Assembly: GCA_037179385.1 (NCBI GenBank)
Contig: CM074190.1
Span: forward strand, 6,462,284-6,526,283
Direction of reading: 5' to 3'
Length of the DNA stretch: 64,000 bases
Source of the DNA: Holothuria scabra
Lineage: Eukaryota; Echinodermata; Holothuroidea; Aspidochirotida; Holothuriidae
Both the position numbers and the translations under genes were made by a program. Numbering within the stretch: the first letter of the stretch is position 1; the number at the start of each line of letters is the position of its first letter. The notes beneath the pieces were generated by a model. The model saw only the letters and a program-made list of their open reading frames with translations. It searched no databases and was not told the origin of the DNA. Below are positions 46,450-59,462 of this stretch, one piece after another.

Positions 46450-48581
46450 TCTTTCTGGGCTCATTAGGTATTGTTGGTTTGCCTTTTTATGGGGGTTTTG
46501 GATTACAGGACATCTTATGGGACCTTTACAGCCCTTCTTTGCCCTTAAACCTATTATATTTAATATATTAAGGGTTTTTTATTTTGGAAGTTTTAAGTTG
46601 TGTTCTTGAGAATCATCAGTATCAATTTCCAAACTGTGAACTATCTGACGAGTATTTAATTTATGTGTGGTTCATAACAAGAAATGTCAACACAGTGCCA
46701 CACTCCACATCATTATTTCTGCATAGACAACAAGTTGTTTCAGAAACATTCAAACTTTGAAGAGGTATATCTTGGAACTGCAAAAGATATGGAATTAATT
46801 TCAAATGGTTTTCCCTAGAAATCTTCTTTGAGACTGCTCAGTGAAGTCATGATGTTTTGCTGACGTGTAACTAACTAGGTTAAGACTCTAATTTACTACT
46901 GTGATACCTCTGTATTATTACTTCAAAATATGAAAGTAAGTGTTAAGTTTACCTGATGACCAAATTAATATCTTGACATTTTTGACCTCTGTTTGGGATT
47001 GCCATGGACAGAATGTGAAAATGTGTGTGTGCTGGAGAGCTATATGACATCATGGACATTATGAAAAAATAAAATGGCTTAAATCATTGCTTCAGATCCT
47101 GTGACATGGGTACTTTTATGACATCTCTGCAAGTTTCATGCTGCTAGAATTGAATAGGACATTTTAGCCGATATTACCTGAGAAAAAAGGCTTTTTCCTG
47201 GGTGAAGCTTACCTCTATAACTGCATCAGTAAATCCCTTTTACAAACAAACTTGCTCTATTGACCAAACAGTCTTTAAAAGGGTTCAAACCCCTTTAACT
47301 TTCTTGATCTCAAAACACCTGAACAGAAGTTCTGATAGATTCTGGATTAAGAGTGGTCATCTAGAGATGGCTAAAACTTGCTCTTTGTTTCTAGTGTCAT
47401 GTATTTTTGTACATTGCAAAAAAGTTTGCCAGTGACACTCAATAACTGCAATACTTTTGCAAATCTGTCTAGTGGGATAAGATGAGATGGTGCTGTACCC
47501 ACCATACACCTTCCCACACCCCACTTAGAGCTCAGGTCTTTGACAGAGAACTTGGTCATGCTGAAGTGTTGTAATTTTAAATGTAACCTAAAACATGAAC
47601 AAAGCTCATACAGGTATGAGTCCTGAGAAAAAACATATGCTTGGATGGTTTATTAACACACAAAGAGGTTCCTCGTGTTGGTTGGTATATATTTAGTATA
47701 GGCAGCATTGTAACCATGTGCTAGGCCAGTATTTATGTTCCTAATTTGTATAAGAACATAGACAACATTAGCGAGAGACTTAGAGATATCCCTTTGTCCT
47801 TGGAACAATAAAACTCTACTACTTCTCTGTTTCAATACTTAGTACAATCAATTATAAAAGCAAAAGTGAAAAGCATAAGTTACATTGTATCTATGGCAAC
47901 AACACAGTCATCTAGTAAAACATAAAAAGATGTTGAAGGATAGCTATAAACATTTGAAGTGGTTTAAGAAAAGCTGCAGTAATTTATTGCCAGGAGGCTT
48001 TACTTGTTGACCCAGGATATCAACTAAGGCAGTATGGTTTAAGAATAATTCTGTATAATAAGATGCGAGTCAATATGAACATATTTTCACGTTTTACCTT
48101 GTTCTCAAACAATGAGAAAACTTAGGGAATCTATCATGCATCTTACATGCAGTTTGGCTGTGACAAAAAGATTTAGGGTTGAAAAGAAGAGAAAGCTTGT
48201 AGGATTGTGATGAAAAAAGCTTAGCCTTTGACATATTGATGGTAGAACGTGACACCTTAAGTCTTGATTCTTTTCATGTTATTTGTGAAACTTACAGCTT
48301 AAAAAAAGTTCTAACAGAAGTCAGCAATTCATAATGCTAGGTCTGTTGGATGTGAAAAGGGAAGCTTCCTTCTTTAAAGAGCAGAAACTTAAAGAAAAGT
48401 TACATTTTTGTGTCTCATGCTGAGGTCTGAGAACTCTCGTAACAGATTGACACAGGTGCATATCCAGCAAGTTAGAAAGGTGCAGTATTGATTAAATGCC
48501 TTTATGGGTGTTCTTCAGGGCTATGTTTGACACATTTTGAAACACGTTTGACAACCAATGAAGAAGTAACATGCCTGTTGT

Positions 48582-48805
48582 GGGTTAGGTTAGGTTAGAA
48601 GGAGTTTAATGGACCAGTTTCTAAACAACTAGTTTAAGCCTCTTTGTCCAGTTGTGGCTCACTGGCTTGTTTTTCTTACTCCATTGTTTATGCTAAGCAC
48701 CAAGCAAAATGCCAGAAGGTTCCATTTTTAAAGTCTTTGGTATGACCTGGTCGGGACTCTCGGCTGGAAGTTGGATGCTCTAACCGCATGTATGCATGCT
48801 GTAAT
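48582..48805 (-). mobile_element. tRNA-derived SINE, copy 4
   Basis: Minus-strand copy: tail (GGTTAGGTTAGGTTAG on plus) at the low end, body TCCAGTTGTGGCTCACTGGC, then TTTAAAGTCTTTGGTATGACC and the head GATGCTCTAACCGCATG at the high end. Confidence 0.7.
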
Positions 48806-49469
48806 TCACCCACTCTGATGGTACTTGTGTACACAGTCTTGGCAGTATTAACAAGTTATATGGCAGTTATGAAATGCTGCTATTACTTGTTCTCTGAGGC
48901 CTGGCATGGAAACTCACAATATAATTCCTAGGGCTATGTTTCCAAACGTTTAGAAAATATGAACAATTTGAACCTTTGCATAAATTAACAGGCAGGGATG
49001 CTAAACTGTCAAGGATACTAAACTCTTATGAAACAATTTTCAGATCAGGTACACAAGTATCTATGCTTCATGTGATTGTAATGTACCTTCAAGTAATAGA
49101 AATATATGAGTATACCAGATTGTCCTCAGAGCAATTCGATATCCCTTCTATAGCAAAATCACCTACATCTGCCTGCTATATATCACATTGCCATCTGATG
49201 CTAATGGTTGTTCAGGCATGGCAGAACAGGGACATGAGTAAACACAAAGGACTACTGTGAAAAGGTATCAGGGACAACCAGGATGTATAAACCATGACCT
49301 AATTCACAAAATTCCCACAGGATCAGTACCAAACTGGAGTATGTGTTTGACTAAAACAATGAAAGACAATGGGGATCTCATAGTTCCACATGAGAAAGAG
49401 AGAGGAGGTTTGGGGGTTGGGCAATCATTTTTAGTTTCAATGATAAGAAGAACCAATACAGTCATGATG

Positions 49470-50370
49470 ACGTGTGTGTGCATCTGTCCATGTATGTTTG
49501 TGTGTGTGTGGTTGCTTGTGTTTACAACACTGCTCGTAAACCAAATATCTCAATATGTCTGAAAGTTTTCAAACTTGGTGCATAGATGCCCCATATTAAT
49601 AGGAAGAACCCAATTGTTTTGTTGGAGGACAAAGTTCATCTGGGGTCACCAGGGGTCAAAAGTCTGAAGACTTTGTCAACACTGTCTAAAGATAGGAAAC
49701 TTAGATTTTATATTTGGTATGTAGATATGCTATAGTGAGAGAATGGTCCCTACCGTTTTGGTGGAGGTCAAAGGTCATCTGGGGTCACCAGTGGTCAAAA
49801 GTCTGAAGACTTTGCTAACACTATGTCTAAAGATAGGAAACTTGGACAGATGTTATGGTTGGCATGTAGATATACTATAGTGAGAGAATGGTCCCTATCG
49901 TTTTGGTGGAGGTCAAAGGTCATCTGGGGTCACCAGTGGTCAAAGTCTGAAAACCATGTAAGATGTTTTCTCAAGGTAGGAAACTTGGATAGCTTTCATG
50001 TGTAGCATGTGGATGTGTTATAGTGGAAGAATAGTCTGTGTTGTTTTAGTGGAGGTCAAAGGTCATTGTGGTCATCTGGGGTCAAACACTGAAATCCTCC
50101 TTGACTCATTATCTCAAGGTAGGAAACATGGATAGATTTTATACTTTGTGTGTTGATGTGTTGTGGTGAGAAGATGGTCCCTGGATGTTTTGGTGAAGGT
50201 CAAAGGTTATCAGGGGTCACTGGAGGTCAAAATATAACATGAAAATCATTCAAGTTTCCCACCCTCAAGGTGGGAAACTTAATTTGGTTTCACATGTGGT
50301 ATGTGGATAGGCATTATGGTGAGATGGTCCGTATTTTTGTTGGTTGAGGTCAAAGGTCATCTGTGATAAA
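49470..50370 (+). repeat. DR1 minisatellite array, second locus
   Basis: After a GT-rich start, about six tandem units of 143-150 bp: TTGGTGGAGGTCAAAGGTCA, TCTGGGGTCACCAGTGGTCA, CTCAAGGTAGGAAACTTGGA. Perfect AGGTCAAAGGTCA at 49765-49777, 49910-49922, 50053-50065 and 50347-50359; a variant near 50196. No palindromic head was seen. Frames across it are not genes. Confidence 0.8.
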
Positions 50371-50732
50371 ATTATTTTTTGAACATGCTAGTATAACATT
50401 TGAATGAGAAGGTATGGTTCATGAGGGCATTATTTGAAATAGAACATTTACATTTCATTGAAACCTAAATGCATTTTTGCATTCTGTAGAGTGAGATTTG
50501 CCCTTTCCAGCTGATTTAGATATGCACCAGGGTATTGGAGAATGCAGCATTATCTCATCACCATTTAGGTCATACTGAAGGATTTCTGCTATGGTACAGT
50601 CCATCCTACTGAGTACAATGCTGATGCAAGCTTCTGTAGGATTTGTAATTTACTGAAGTTTCAGTTATATCTTGGTATGACAAAAGAGAATGAAAAAGAA
50701 CTTAGATAACACTAGTTACAAAGTTGTACAAA

Positions 50733-53700
50733 TTTATTGCATATCTGTTTTAACCCCTCAACTTGTCACAGGTCAGGGGTTCACAAGGCATGTCAAATAT
50801 TTACATAACAAATAGCACACATCCCCTCCTTTATTTATCTGTATTTACAATAAATATTGAAACTATCTCGTCATAACTGAACTATACAACCCCCACCCTT
50901 ACCCAGCCAATTACAAATCAGTTTTGTTCCTCCTCAAATCTGAAGCTTGACATGAGGACTTGACCAAGTCTAAAAATGTCAGATGACTTGTCTTAGACCA
51001 GTAAGCAGGACATGCACAGCACTCTTGGGTCAAATTTCACAAAAGGAAAAGAATGATCTTTGATTTCAGTACCCAAACTCCAGATCAATCTTAGCCCTTT
51101 ATGAAAGAAGCCATGGTCATCTCATCGAGGAAAGATTACTGCAAGGAAAGCAGGCATATAGCGGTACCATGCAAATAAAAATAAAAGATAATGGTTGACT
51201 TCTTGAGGAACATTTCAAATATATTTTTAAAACTATTCTCATAAAATTCATTTCATTTGAATACAATATTTTATACTACCAAATACACTAGACTAAAGAC
51301 CTGATTTAATTAATTCCAATTCTAAAACTTCAATAGAAGAAGCTTCATTGTTTGGTATTTTCAATACAATTTCATAAGAACACATTTCTGCTTAAAATTT
51401 GGCAACCATGATAGACCCGATTTCTCCATTCACACACATTAACATTCATGATTAACCAATATGTCAGATGTTGCAACTGTAATTCAAAACAGTGATTGAT
51501 ATAGCAGACATCAAGAGCAACCCACATGGGAAAATGTGACCAATATATACATACCTGGCTTTTGAATGTATCTAAAACAATAATTTGCTAAGCATCCCCA
51601 CACAAAGTATTCCTGAAGTCAAACTGCCTGTCCCTAAATCACTAATATTATCTGCTGAGCAGGCTGTGAGCATCAAAAATTTAATTTTGGAACAAACAGA
51701 GGCCCATATCAGACACCTGCCAAGGAGGATATTAGAAAAACTGGAGTCACTAAGCACTAAACAAGTAATTTTTAAATGACCAAATGTACTTGTTAAGTTC
51801 TGTAAATTTTGCAGCAGTGTAACTTACACATGGACTGTGGCAGACACTGTTAGTACACTGTAATCACTACTGGTTAAAGAAAAAGGCATATTAATGATCA
51901 ATGCTTGCAAATCCACATATTTTCACAATGAAAGTTGCAGAGTTGAGTCAGTTGACCTGGCTTGCAGCAGATCTCCACTTCACCTTGGTCCTCTAGCCCC
52001 TTTGTTTAAATACAAACAGGTCTTAGTGTCCAACTGTAGGCCTGGACATGCTTCCCCTTCATCTTAACTGAAAATGTGTCTCAATGGTACACATCCAAGA
52101 TGTGTATTTTAAAGTTTATCTTCAGGTACTGATGAAATTTCATACAAACTCTTTCAAATAGTGCTTTTGTTGACATCAGGGTATGACCCACAGCATATCA
52201 AGTAGCATTTGACCGAACAAAGGAGTAAAAGGAACCAATCTGACCCAACCTAATAACATTTTTTTATCAAAACAGACCATGTGAGGAATAAAATAAACCA
52301 ATTTAACCCAACCCTACAATATTTGATTTACTAGGAAGTGAATAAAGAACTCCCAATTTTCACTAGCCAAAACTATTTCCTTTTTAACTTGCATTTTATT
52401 AATCACTTGAAGTTCACAAACTCCCTTAAAATATGGTAATTATAGGTACTTAGTAATTAAGAAACATGTTTTTTTTTTCAATTATGGAAAGGCCAGCCTC
52501 TACAGTAGTTCTACAAGTTATGGCATTATAACTGCAATAACACAAATCACCTATTTCACTTAGCAAAGTAAAACCCTAAAGCATTTTGTGTGATTTTATG
52601 ATCTGTAATTTAACATGTGCATAAAGAAGAGCAAACCCTAAGTAAAGCCATGTTATATATTACAATATTTAAAAAAAAAACTACATTTTTTAATTGTTAG
52701 GACAGAATTACATTGTCTAAATGGGAAGAACTGTGACAGTTGTACATCCAAAATTATATGACACATACAGTAGTTGAAACGAGATGCCATTCATCATCTC
52801 AAAACTACAATTTTACAAGAAGTATATCTCAGTTAGCATAGTCCTTTGATTGACATCAATTAAAAAAAAAAAAACAGTGCTGCTCATATTACCCAGCATG
52901 CACTGAGAGAGTTCTGATTACACAATAAGGCAGCCCTGTATACTCTCCAGGGTATATGCCCTGAGCAATAAACTGGGATTGTGTCTACTGTAGATATGGA
53001 TGAGTCTTAGACATTTGTTGGAGGGATTAGAATTAAGGTTGACAGAACTGGGGCCATCTAGGGTGAACAATAACTGCCTTTCCAAGCACACAATGCCATT
53101 CAAGGCAAAATATACTTATAAAACAGAGAATGGCTTTCCCTTAAGACAGTGAGTTACTTGCATGCAACTTAACCACATGATTATATACTACTAATCGACT
53201 GCGAATAGTAGTCGTCACAGATTTAACATGATTTTGACTACATGGTCATTATCATCACAAACCATAACACTCATAGAAGCTTTCCTAGAATAAAACAAAA
53301 ATTGTCAGAAATTGATGCTGTTCCTATTTTATCATACCATTAAAGGGACAATCTTCTCACCCCAAACTACACTTCTAGTATAGGGTAACATAAACTCTCA
53401 ATTGGCTCAGCTTTTTGATTGACTGCTAATTCAAACAATGCAGAATACCAAAACTTATATTACACAGCACAAACTGTTCTGATAGTGTTTTGATTATACA
53501 CATTGAGCTTTCTATATTCATCCTGAAGCAATAAAATGAGATTGTGTCTGGATGAGGGTGAATTTCAGACAATTGTGGGAGGAGCTTAATTAACAAGATA
53601 AGGAGAATTGGTACTGTTTGGGATGAGAGAATTGGGCCTTTAACAAAGTCTTATAAACTGTTTGAGAGGTGATAAGAAGGTTGGCATCAGTCAACACTTG

Positions 53701-55360
53701 AATGATGAATGTGATGGGAATGCTATCTGGGTGAGTTGGAACACCTCTTGCAAGGTAGGATGCTTAATACAATAGTACCAAAAAAAGGATTAACTGGGAT
53801 GCTCAAATTACCTTACCAACACAGAGTCACAGCCATTACACTGTTGTTACTATACCTTGCAATGCTACATTATCGAGCTCTGGGACCTAAGCACAGAAGT
53901 CATGAAACATTTACACTTTTTGAAAAGGGTCATTCCTCAGAGTTGCTTCACTTTTCAGGAAGATGCTAAAGCTCAATAACTTTTTAATAAGAAAAATGTA
54001 ATATACATGCAAGTAAATTAAAGAAGTTACCAAGTACAGTCTTTACAAAATTGCATATTTAAATTCTATGATTTTAACAAAATACCAGGATACTTTTCAA
54101 GGCCTGAAAATCTGAAAATGAAACTCTCTCATGGCTTTTCAAGGTTCAATATGAACCCTCATCTTAGTACAGAACATCCCTGCTTGTTGAGTGGCAAGGA
54201 AGAGTCCTGGTTGTGCTATCTTTGGCTTCAGCATTAGGAAGGATATTTTGGGATCAACATCATTCAGCTCTGATACTATTTTAGGAATTTTTAATTGACA
54301 AATGTAAACTATGATAACAAAGAAGATGTCATACATTTTATACCAGGCACAAAAAAATTTTTTACTGGCAAATAAGGCAGTAAAACAAAGTACTAATACA
54401 AAAAGTGAGTGAAGGCACACTGGTGCTTAAAGCAATGTTGCATGAAAAAGGTTCCCATTAGGCAGTACCAAATTATAAAGGATCAAGGAAGAAAGGCCAG
54501 CCTCCCTGTATGCAAATGAGGTACCAGAATAACCAATGAAACACGGTTTACCAATGACTTCACCTTGTACTATATTATAAGTGAACAAATCAACCCCACA
54601 TGATTTATGGTGGGTCATTTTTCCAGATCCCAGTCACATGGAAAATTCTGCCCTTCTATAAATTTGACCCCCTATATATTCAGAATTGTCCTCTGCGATA
54701 ATTGTGCACATGGATTTACTGTGGGGGAATGTCCATGGGATTTGCTATAGTGAAAGAGCACGCAGCTCAAATGCCTCACCTTTTCGCTAGACTGATAGCA
54801 TCCACAATGTATAGTACTCTTGAAACATTACATTGACGTACCTCCAAGATATCCCAAACATTAAAGAAAGAGGGTCATACCATACAAGATTTTGAGATAG
54901 AGAATGCTGACGAAGGCACCCTCCTCAGTGCGCTCCTCATGTAAACCACAGGCCAGGAGATCACTACAGAGAAAGCTGTCTGGTCTCGAAAATGGATACT
55001 AATGGATCTTTGAGGAGAGGGGGAATAGGGGGTCATGGCTCCCTCCCCCCTCCCAAATTTTGAGAAATTTCCAGTTGACTTTGATTCTTCAAATTGTAAT
55101 TTTTGGAAAATGAGTTAATGTACTTCTTCTCTCCCTCCCCATTAACAATAATGAGAACACATTACCTCACTTGAGTGGATGAACAAGTGCTAAGCACTCC
55201 ATCATACATAAAAACAACTGAAATGGAAATGAACTGTGGCCATAAAAAATGTAGATTCATACAACTTTTCAGAGAGCTCAGCTTCATGCATAGTTGATGA
55301 CTTGAAAATAAATCTGAAAGCAGCAAAATTGGTAGCAAGACAATTTGGGTTCCATCAACG
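50733..55360 (-). other. Possible PRKX 3' UTR / downstream region
   Basis: DNA after the PRKX stop, read leftwards. It is AT-rich and mostly not recognisably repetitive. One TIR element copy (53340-53643) sits inside it. A minus-strand AATAAA (50733-50738 and others) could end a long 3' UTR, but nothing in the sequence decides between candidates. No coding signal was seen. Confidence 0.25.
53340..53643 (-). mobile_element. Small TIR element, family B copy 2
   Basis: TTAAAGGGACAATCTTCTCA at the left and GGGATGAGAGAATTGGGCCT followed by TTAA at the right. The interior is homologous to 2957-3264 in inverted orientation. TTAA at both borders suggests a TTAA target site. Confidence 0.7.
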
Positions 55361-55486
55361 TCAAAAATCTTTAAACGCTTCCATTTCCTCTTCTCCAACT
55401 CCAGAAGCATTCTGCCAGTCATCATCTTCATACTCATCAAAATTACTGGTATCACCTGCATGGGACACCCTAGGTACCACTGGTGG
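55361..55486 (-). CDS. PRKX: PRKX last exon (AGC C-terminal tail)
   Basis: Acceptor TTTTGATAG, then PPVVPRVSHAGDTSNFDEYE and DDDWQNASGVGEEEMEAFKDF, ending in TGA at 55363-55361. The layout (PPxVP, NFDEY, acidic cluster, FxxF end) matches PRKX-type tails. Chance frames cover this exon on both strands and are not genes. Confidence 0.92.
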   Translation of the reverse strand, partial: PPVVPRVSHAGDTSNFDEYEDDDWQNASGVGEEEMEAFKDF

Positions 55487-58361
55487 CTATCAAAATAAAA
55501 GATTAATGGAAGTTTGATACTGTACATTGTGTAAATTGATGATGGTTACAAAAAAGCATGCTGAAATGACTGTTTGTAAATATGGGTCCTGAACCAAGTA
55601 CCTCCTAAACAACACAGCAGCTAAAACATGATGGGAAGACCATTTATATTGTTGAAGTCAAGGCTGAGGTTGTGGCTGAGGCCAGCCTAAAACAGAGGTT
55701 TGTAACATAACTGTACAGACGAATCTGTTAAGCGTTTGTGTTTAGTGACTGTAGGCAGCCCATTAGTGTGGTCCATCAGCCCTAAATCGTCTTCATTTAT
55801 TGAACTTCAGACCCTCATATTGAGGGTGAAATTGAAGGGAACAAGACACATTTAAGTGTACAACCATCCATGTTACAGGTGAGCAAAGAAATTGAAAGAT
55901 TAAAAGGTGATAGACCCCAATTATGACCAACTGAAATCAGACCATCACTTGCTGTCCAATTTGTCTATAGGTAGGGTGACCTCCAGGCATGGAATCCAAG
56001 GCTGGCATGGACTACAGCACTGAAGAAAATGAGGCCAAGTTAGCTTCTATAAATGCTTCCTTGTAATCTTTAGTCCTGCAAAAGATGCACTCACTTCCAT
56101 GCATCTCAAACATAATAAAATAAACATAGGCCCTACTGGGCATGACACGGCCAAAGTAAGTTTATGGGTAAATGTTCTTTGGGTAAACATGGACATTACA
56201 TAAATGTTTTCCCAACTATATTGTGTCCATAAATACCAAAATACAACGTTGTGAATTCCCAATTACAGGCCAGGCTCAGTCCATTTGAAATCTGAAACCG
56301 AAAAATGTATGTGAGCGTGTCTCAAGATAGTGACGTCATTGGAGGCACGGTTAGCAACACTGTACCAGGGAGGTCACAATCATCGAACCATGTGCATGGT
56401 AGAGAGTGTTAGTGTGGCCACTGACTACGTTGTGAATTGTGCATTGCGCTGTGACATTCGCAATAGCACCTTAACAAAACAGCTCATACAGTAAAGACGC
56501 ACTTGTTGTGGACTGTCTGTCTGTACATGTTCATAGCTGTTCTGTAGAGTGCCCGAACCGTGCCTTTCTTGCACAAAACAGAACGTGTCTTTACACAGGT
56601 GCGTATGCACGTGAACATATTGGCCAATGATATGCTCCGAATCCTCAATATGGTCCGCACCTTTCGCTCTGTATGTTCCACGAGTATTGTGATGCAATCG
56701 TTTTCATGAAGTAGCTAAGATAACTTTACCGAGCGTTACATTAGTTCCACCTGTAGATGCGTGTTCTTAAATAGGGCGAGGTTTGTGCTGTCAACTGCGT
56801 CATAAAAGTCAGGTGACCTGTTGAGGCATTTTTCAAAATTGGATTTTGAATGTTTTCCTTCAAATATCATTTATGCTGAGATGTACAGGTTTTTAATGGG
56901 ATGTGAGATGATATTTGTAAAATACTGTATCTAATCTTGCAATACACAAAATTTTTTGTGGCTGTGTCATGCCCACTTTAAATAAATAGTTTTGAAAATT
57001 GATAGAGAATAATTCAAAAGAGCAAAATATTCTATTGCTTTTAGGTTTCTATGGAAGCATGGCTACTTTGACAACATCAACAAACTTAACTGGTAATTAC
57101 TAGCCTGTGTAGTGCCTTTGTGGCTGCAGGCTCCTTTAGACTGCCCCTCCTAAGAGCCTGCTGGCAATGGTCAGAATTTCCTTTCAATGAGCCCAAAAGT
57201 TGATAACTTTAATATTCATGAGCATTCACCACAATTGGTCTATTCCTCCGGTAGGGGGTGCTCAATGACTCAATCTTTGCAATGCTATGTTAAACACAAA
57301 GTTGTTTACACCAAACAAGACATAGATTTGTTACGCTCATTTAAGCTTCTAATTTAGATGGAAGTCTTGATCATAAACAGCCTCTTTCAAACAAGACAAT
57401 TTTCATCAGAGAGTGGGTTTAAAAACAGTAATCTTTGGTTGAAAGTATCAAACTGTCTTTTTTCGTGGCTGTATGCTCAGTTGTTAGTAATTAAACGCTG
57501 TACTATGCATGTGTATGTTTGCACGTTACCCATACAATACCAGTGTCCAATAACTTCGACTGCCGTGACTCCATGTACTGTTGTACAATGGTAAAGGTGT
57601 TTGCCTCTTAAATAAACATTTCATAGCCTTGCTTCAACCAATCCACACAGAGCTATGTAAATGAAGTTTGAGTTCGATTTCTACGCAAGTTGAGATGATT
57701 TTGGCTCCACCGTGGCAGAAGTTGGTTTTTCATAGCAATGAGCTGAATGAAAAGTCTTCCTCCACTCTGCGGGCTAGGTAATTACTAAACCCTCTACTAG
57801 AAAAAAAGTTATACAAGCACAAAGATTTCTAAAGTCATGCTACTTTAATAACCCTTTACCGTTGTTTGGGTCCTTTTTGACCCAGACGGAGAGCGTGGCT
57901 GTCACCCAACTTTACTGTTTCACACAGTGCTTGAAACTGCAAGTAGCTACCTGAAAATTTGGCCACAACAACGAAGAAGACAATGGTTTAAGGTCACAGG
58001 GTCAATAGCCTACGGAAACAGATGCGGGCATGCTACGTCTGCTTTTCCACCCACTCCGGAGCCATGCAAATATGCTGTGATTGGAGCACAATGGTAAAGC
58101 GTTAAATCCCTCTTTAGGAGCATGCACCTCAATTATTCTCCAGCTGCATGCTTGGTAAAACAGCAACCTGATGCAATTTTTACAGTATAAATGAAAAATC
58201 AAATCTTTTAACTGAATTAATATACCTTTAAACTCCTTCGACTAACTTCATCCCACTGGATTGAGGCAAACCATGCATGATTCTTGATGTCGTCGGCAGC
58301 ATTCTTCATACAACCATACCGTTTGGTGCGATCAATTGTCAGTAAACCACCAATGAGGTCC
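55361..58361 (-). CDS. PRKX: PRKX-type cAMP-dependent-like protein kinase, last two exons
   Basis: Two minus-strand exons join in phase 0 and give 86 residues: the last part of an AGC-family kinase domain and its C-terminal tail. They carry DLIGGLLTIDRTKRYGCM (subdomain XI, with the conserved Arg), a WF..I.W block, PPVVPRV, GDTSNFDEYEDDDW, and a terminal FKDF. The FxxF terminus is the hydrophobic motif that docks in the kinase N-lobe and binds PDK1 in PKA-like kinases. The short tail with a Trp right after the acidic stretch favours PRKX over PKA catalytic subunits. All upstream exons (ATP site, HRD, DFG) must lie beyond position 64000, since none was recognised from 58362 on. The gene is convergent with MFSD1. 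PKA-C remains the main alternative. Confidence 0.88.
55714..55969 (+). mobile_element. Small TIR element, family C copy 2
   Basis: Parallel to 7260-7514: GACGAATCTG..GTTTAGTGACTGTAGGCAGC..CTTGCTGTCCAATTTGTCTATA. Lies in the PRKX intron. Confidence 0.65.
56135..56977 (-). mobile_element. TTAA-flanked TIR element, family E copy 2 (uninterrupted)
   Basis: Ends ACTGGGCATGACACGGCCAA and GGCTGTGTCATGCCCACT, with TTAA following the right end (56978-56981). It lacks the 688-bp insertion present in copy 1 and so serves as the empty site. Lies in the PRKX intron. Confidence 0.7.
57160..57765 (-). repeat. Dispersed repeat, copy 2 (uninterrupted)
   Basis: Minus-strand counterpart of 228-605 plus 2628-2780 in one contiguous block. 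Confidence 0.6.
57852..58101 (+). mobile_element. piggyBac-like non-autonomous element, copy 2
   Basis: CCCTTTACCGTTGTTTGGGT at the left and GGAGCACAATGGTAAAGCG at the right, with TTAA right after (58102-58105). About 75 percent or more similar to 63151-63401 by eye. Confidence 0.75.
58226..58361 (-). CDS. PRKX: PRKX penultimate exon (end of kinase domain)
   Basis: On the minus strand, acceptor TCTATACAG precedes G-GAC-CTC and donor GTATAT follows AAG. One base finishes a codon from an upstream exon; the exon then encodes DLIGGLLTIDRTKRYG, CMKNAADDIKNHAWF and ASIQWDEVSRRSLK. It leaves in phase 0. Confidence 0.92.
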
Positions 58362-58955
58362 CTGTATAGAAAGGAAGCAGATTGCAGATGAAAAATTTGT
58401 CTTACCTACAACAGATAAAGTAAGGATCGTAGGATGTATACAGAAGGATTACACATTCTGAAGTGGTGGCGGTTTACGAAAAAGCTACTGTAATTTTAAT
58501 TCTACACCTACATCCCTGGGTACCCCAAACTATACCATCTTCAGGTCAGGATTGAGTTTTAGATTTTTCAAGCAGTGGCATGTCCTGGATTTTGAAGGTG
58601 GGAGGGGGGAACCAATGATTCCCCGACCGGAATGGATATTGATGAACTGTTCTTTTTGCTTTTCTGCACTTCAGTTTATGGCGACTGACTCATGTCTCCA
58701 TTCTTTTTTTTTATTTTTGCTTGGACAACCATTTTCTTGCCCCCAGGGGAGCTGGTGTGTGGTTAAGGTTTGAATGCTCAGTGTGTCCCCTTCAAACCTT
58801 TTCTCTTCCTTGAACCTGTAAATCCCCTGACTGAGTGATTTCCCCCCTGGCTTTAGAGATGGGAGGCCCTTGTCCCCCCCGGCCACCTTCAAACATGCTA
58901 CTGTTTTCAAGAGTGTGACAAATCACACCCTTTAGAAAATCTTAGAGTGTCATCA

Positions 58956-59462
58956 CCGTATACTCCCTAATGAACCCCCCCCCGGAGTGTTTCATTTTTT
59001 AAAAGGGAGGGCATTTATTTGAGGCTATATTTTAATAAAAAACTAACTTCCTGCTAGAACCTATACTATTTTCTTCAAACAATCTAGCCTATGAGTTTCT
59101 TAGATGTAGGCATACAAGTGAAAGTTAACAGGCTACTGTTATCAGAACGTATCTTGAGTTGTGATTGGCATTTTGTTATGAGTGTTGTAAACTTCTATGT
59201 GGATCAAACTACAAGCTATGTTCACTTTGGAACTTTTATTGTGAATTTATTGTGATGATTGTTAATTTATGTTTCTAAAACTTTGAACATGTTGTGCATG
59301 GATCTATTTGTGAAAAGGTAAGTTGTTTATAACATTAGGATACTTTTGTAACATTAGCATTAGGCTTGTATCATGAGGAGGCCTTGGCCTTTGCAGTTGC
59401 TAAAAATTTTGAGGAGGGGGGGGGGCATTTCTTTAAGGGGGCGCTTATTAGGAAATATACGG
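58956..59462 (+). mobile_element. TIR element, 507 bp
   Basis: CCGTATACTCCCTAATGAAC plus a C run at the left and a G run plus GCGCTTATTAGGAAATATACGG at the right are inverted repeats. GGGCATTT occurs near both ends. No protein was recognised. Confidence 0.55.

Larger units (their letters stand above)
43548..55360. other. Intergenic region between convergent MFSD1 and PRKX
   Basis: It holds presumed 3' UTRs, the inverted-repeat cluster, the LINE fragment, one SINE, the second DR1 array and one family-B element. Stretches 46620-48580 and 50760-53330 show no family I recognise. No exon was recognised. Confidence 0.7.

Noticed and set aside
55162..55527. 121-codon minus-strand frame overlapping the last PRKX exon
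   Set aside because: It is in a different frame from the kinase tail; the PRKX reading is supported by conserved residues, the splice site and the stop.
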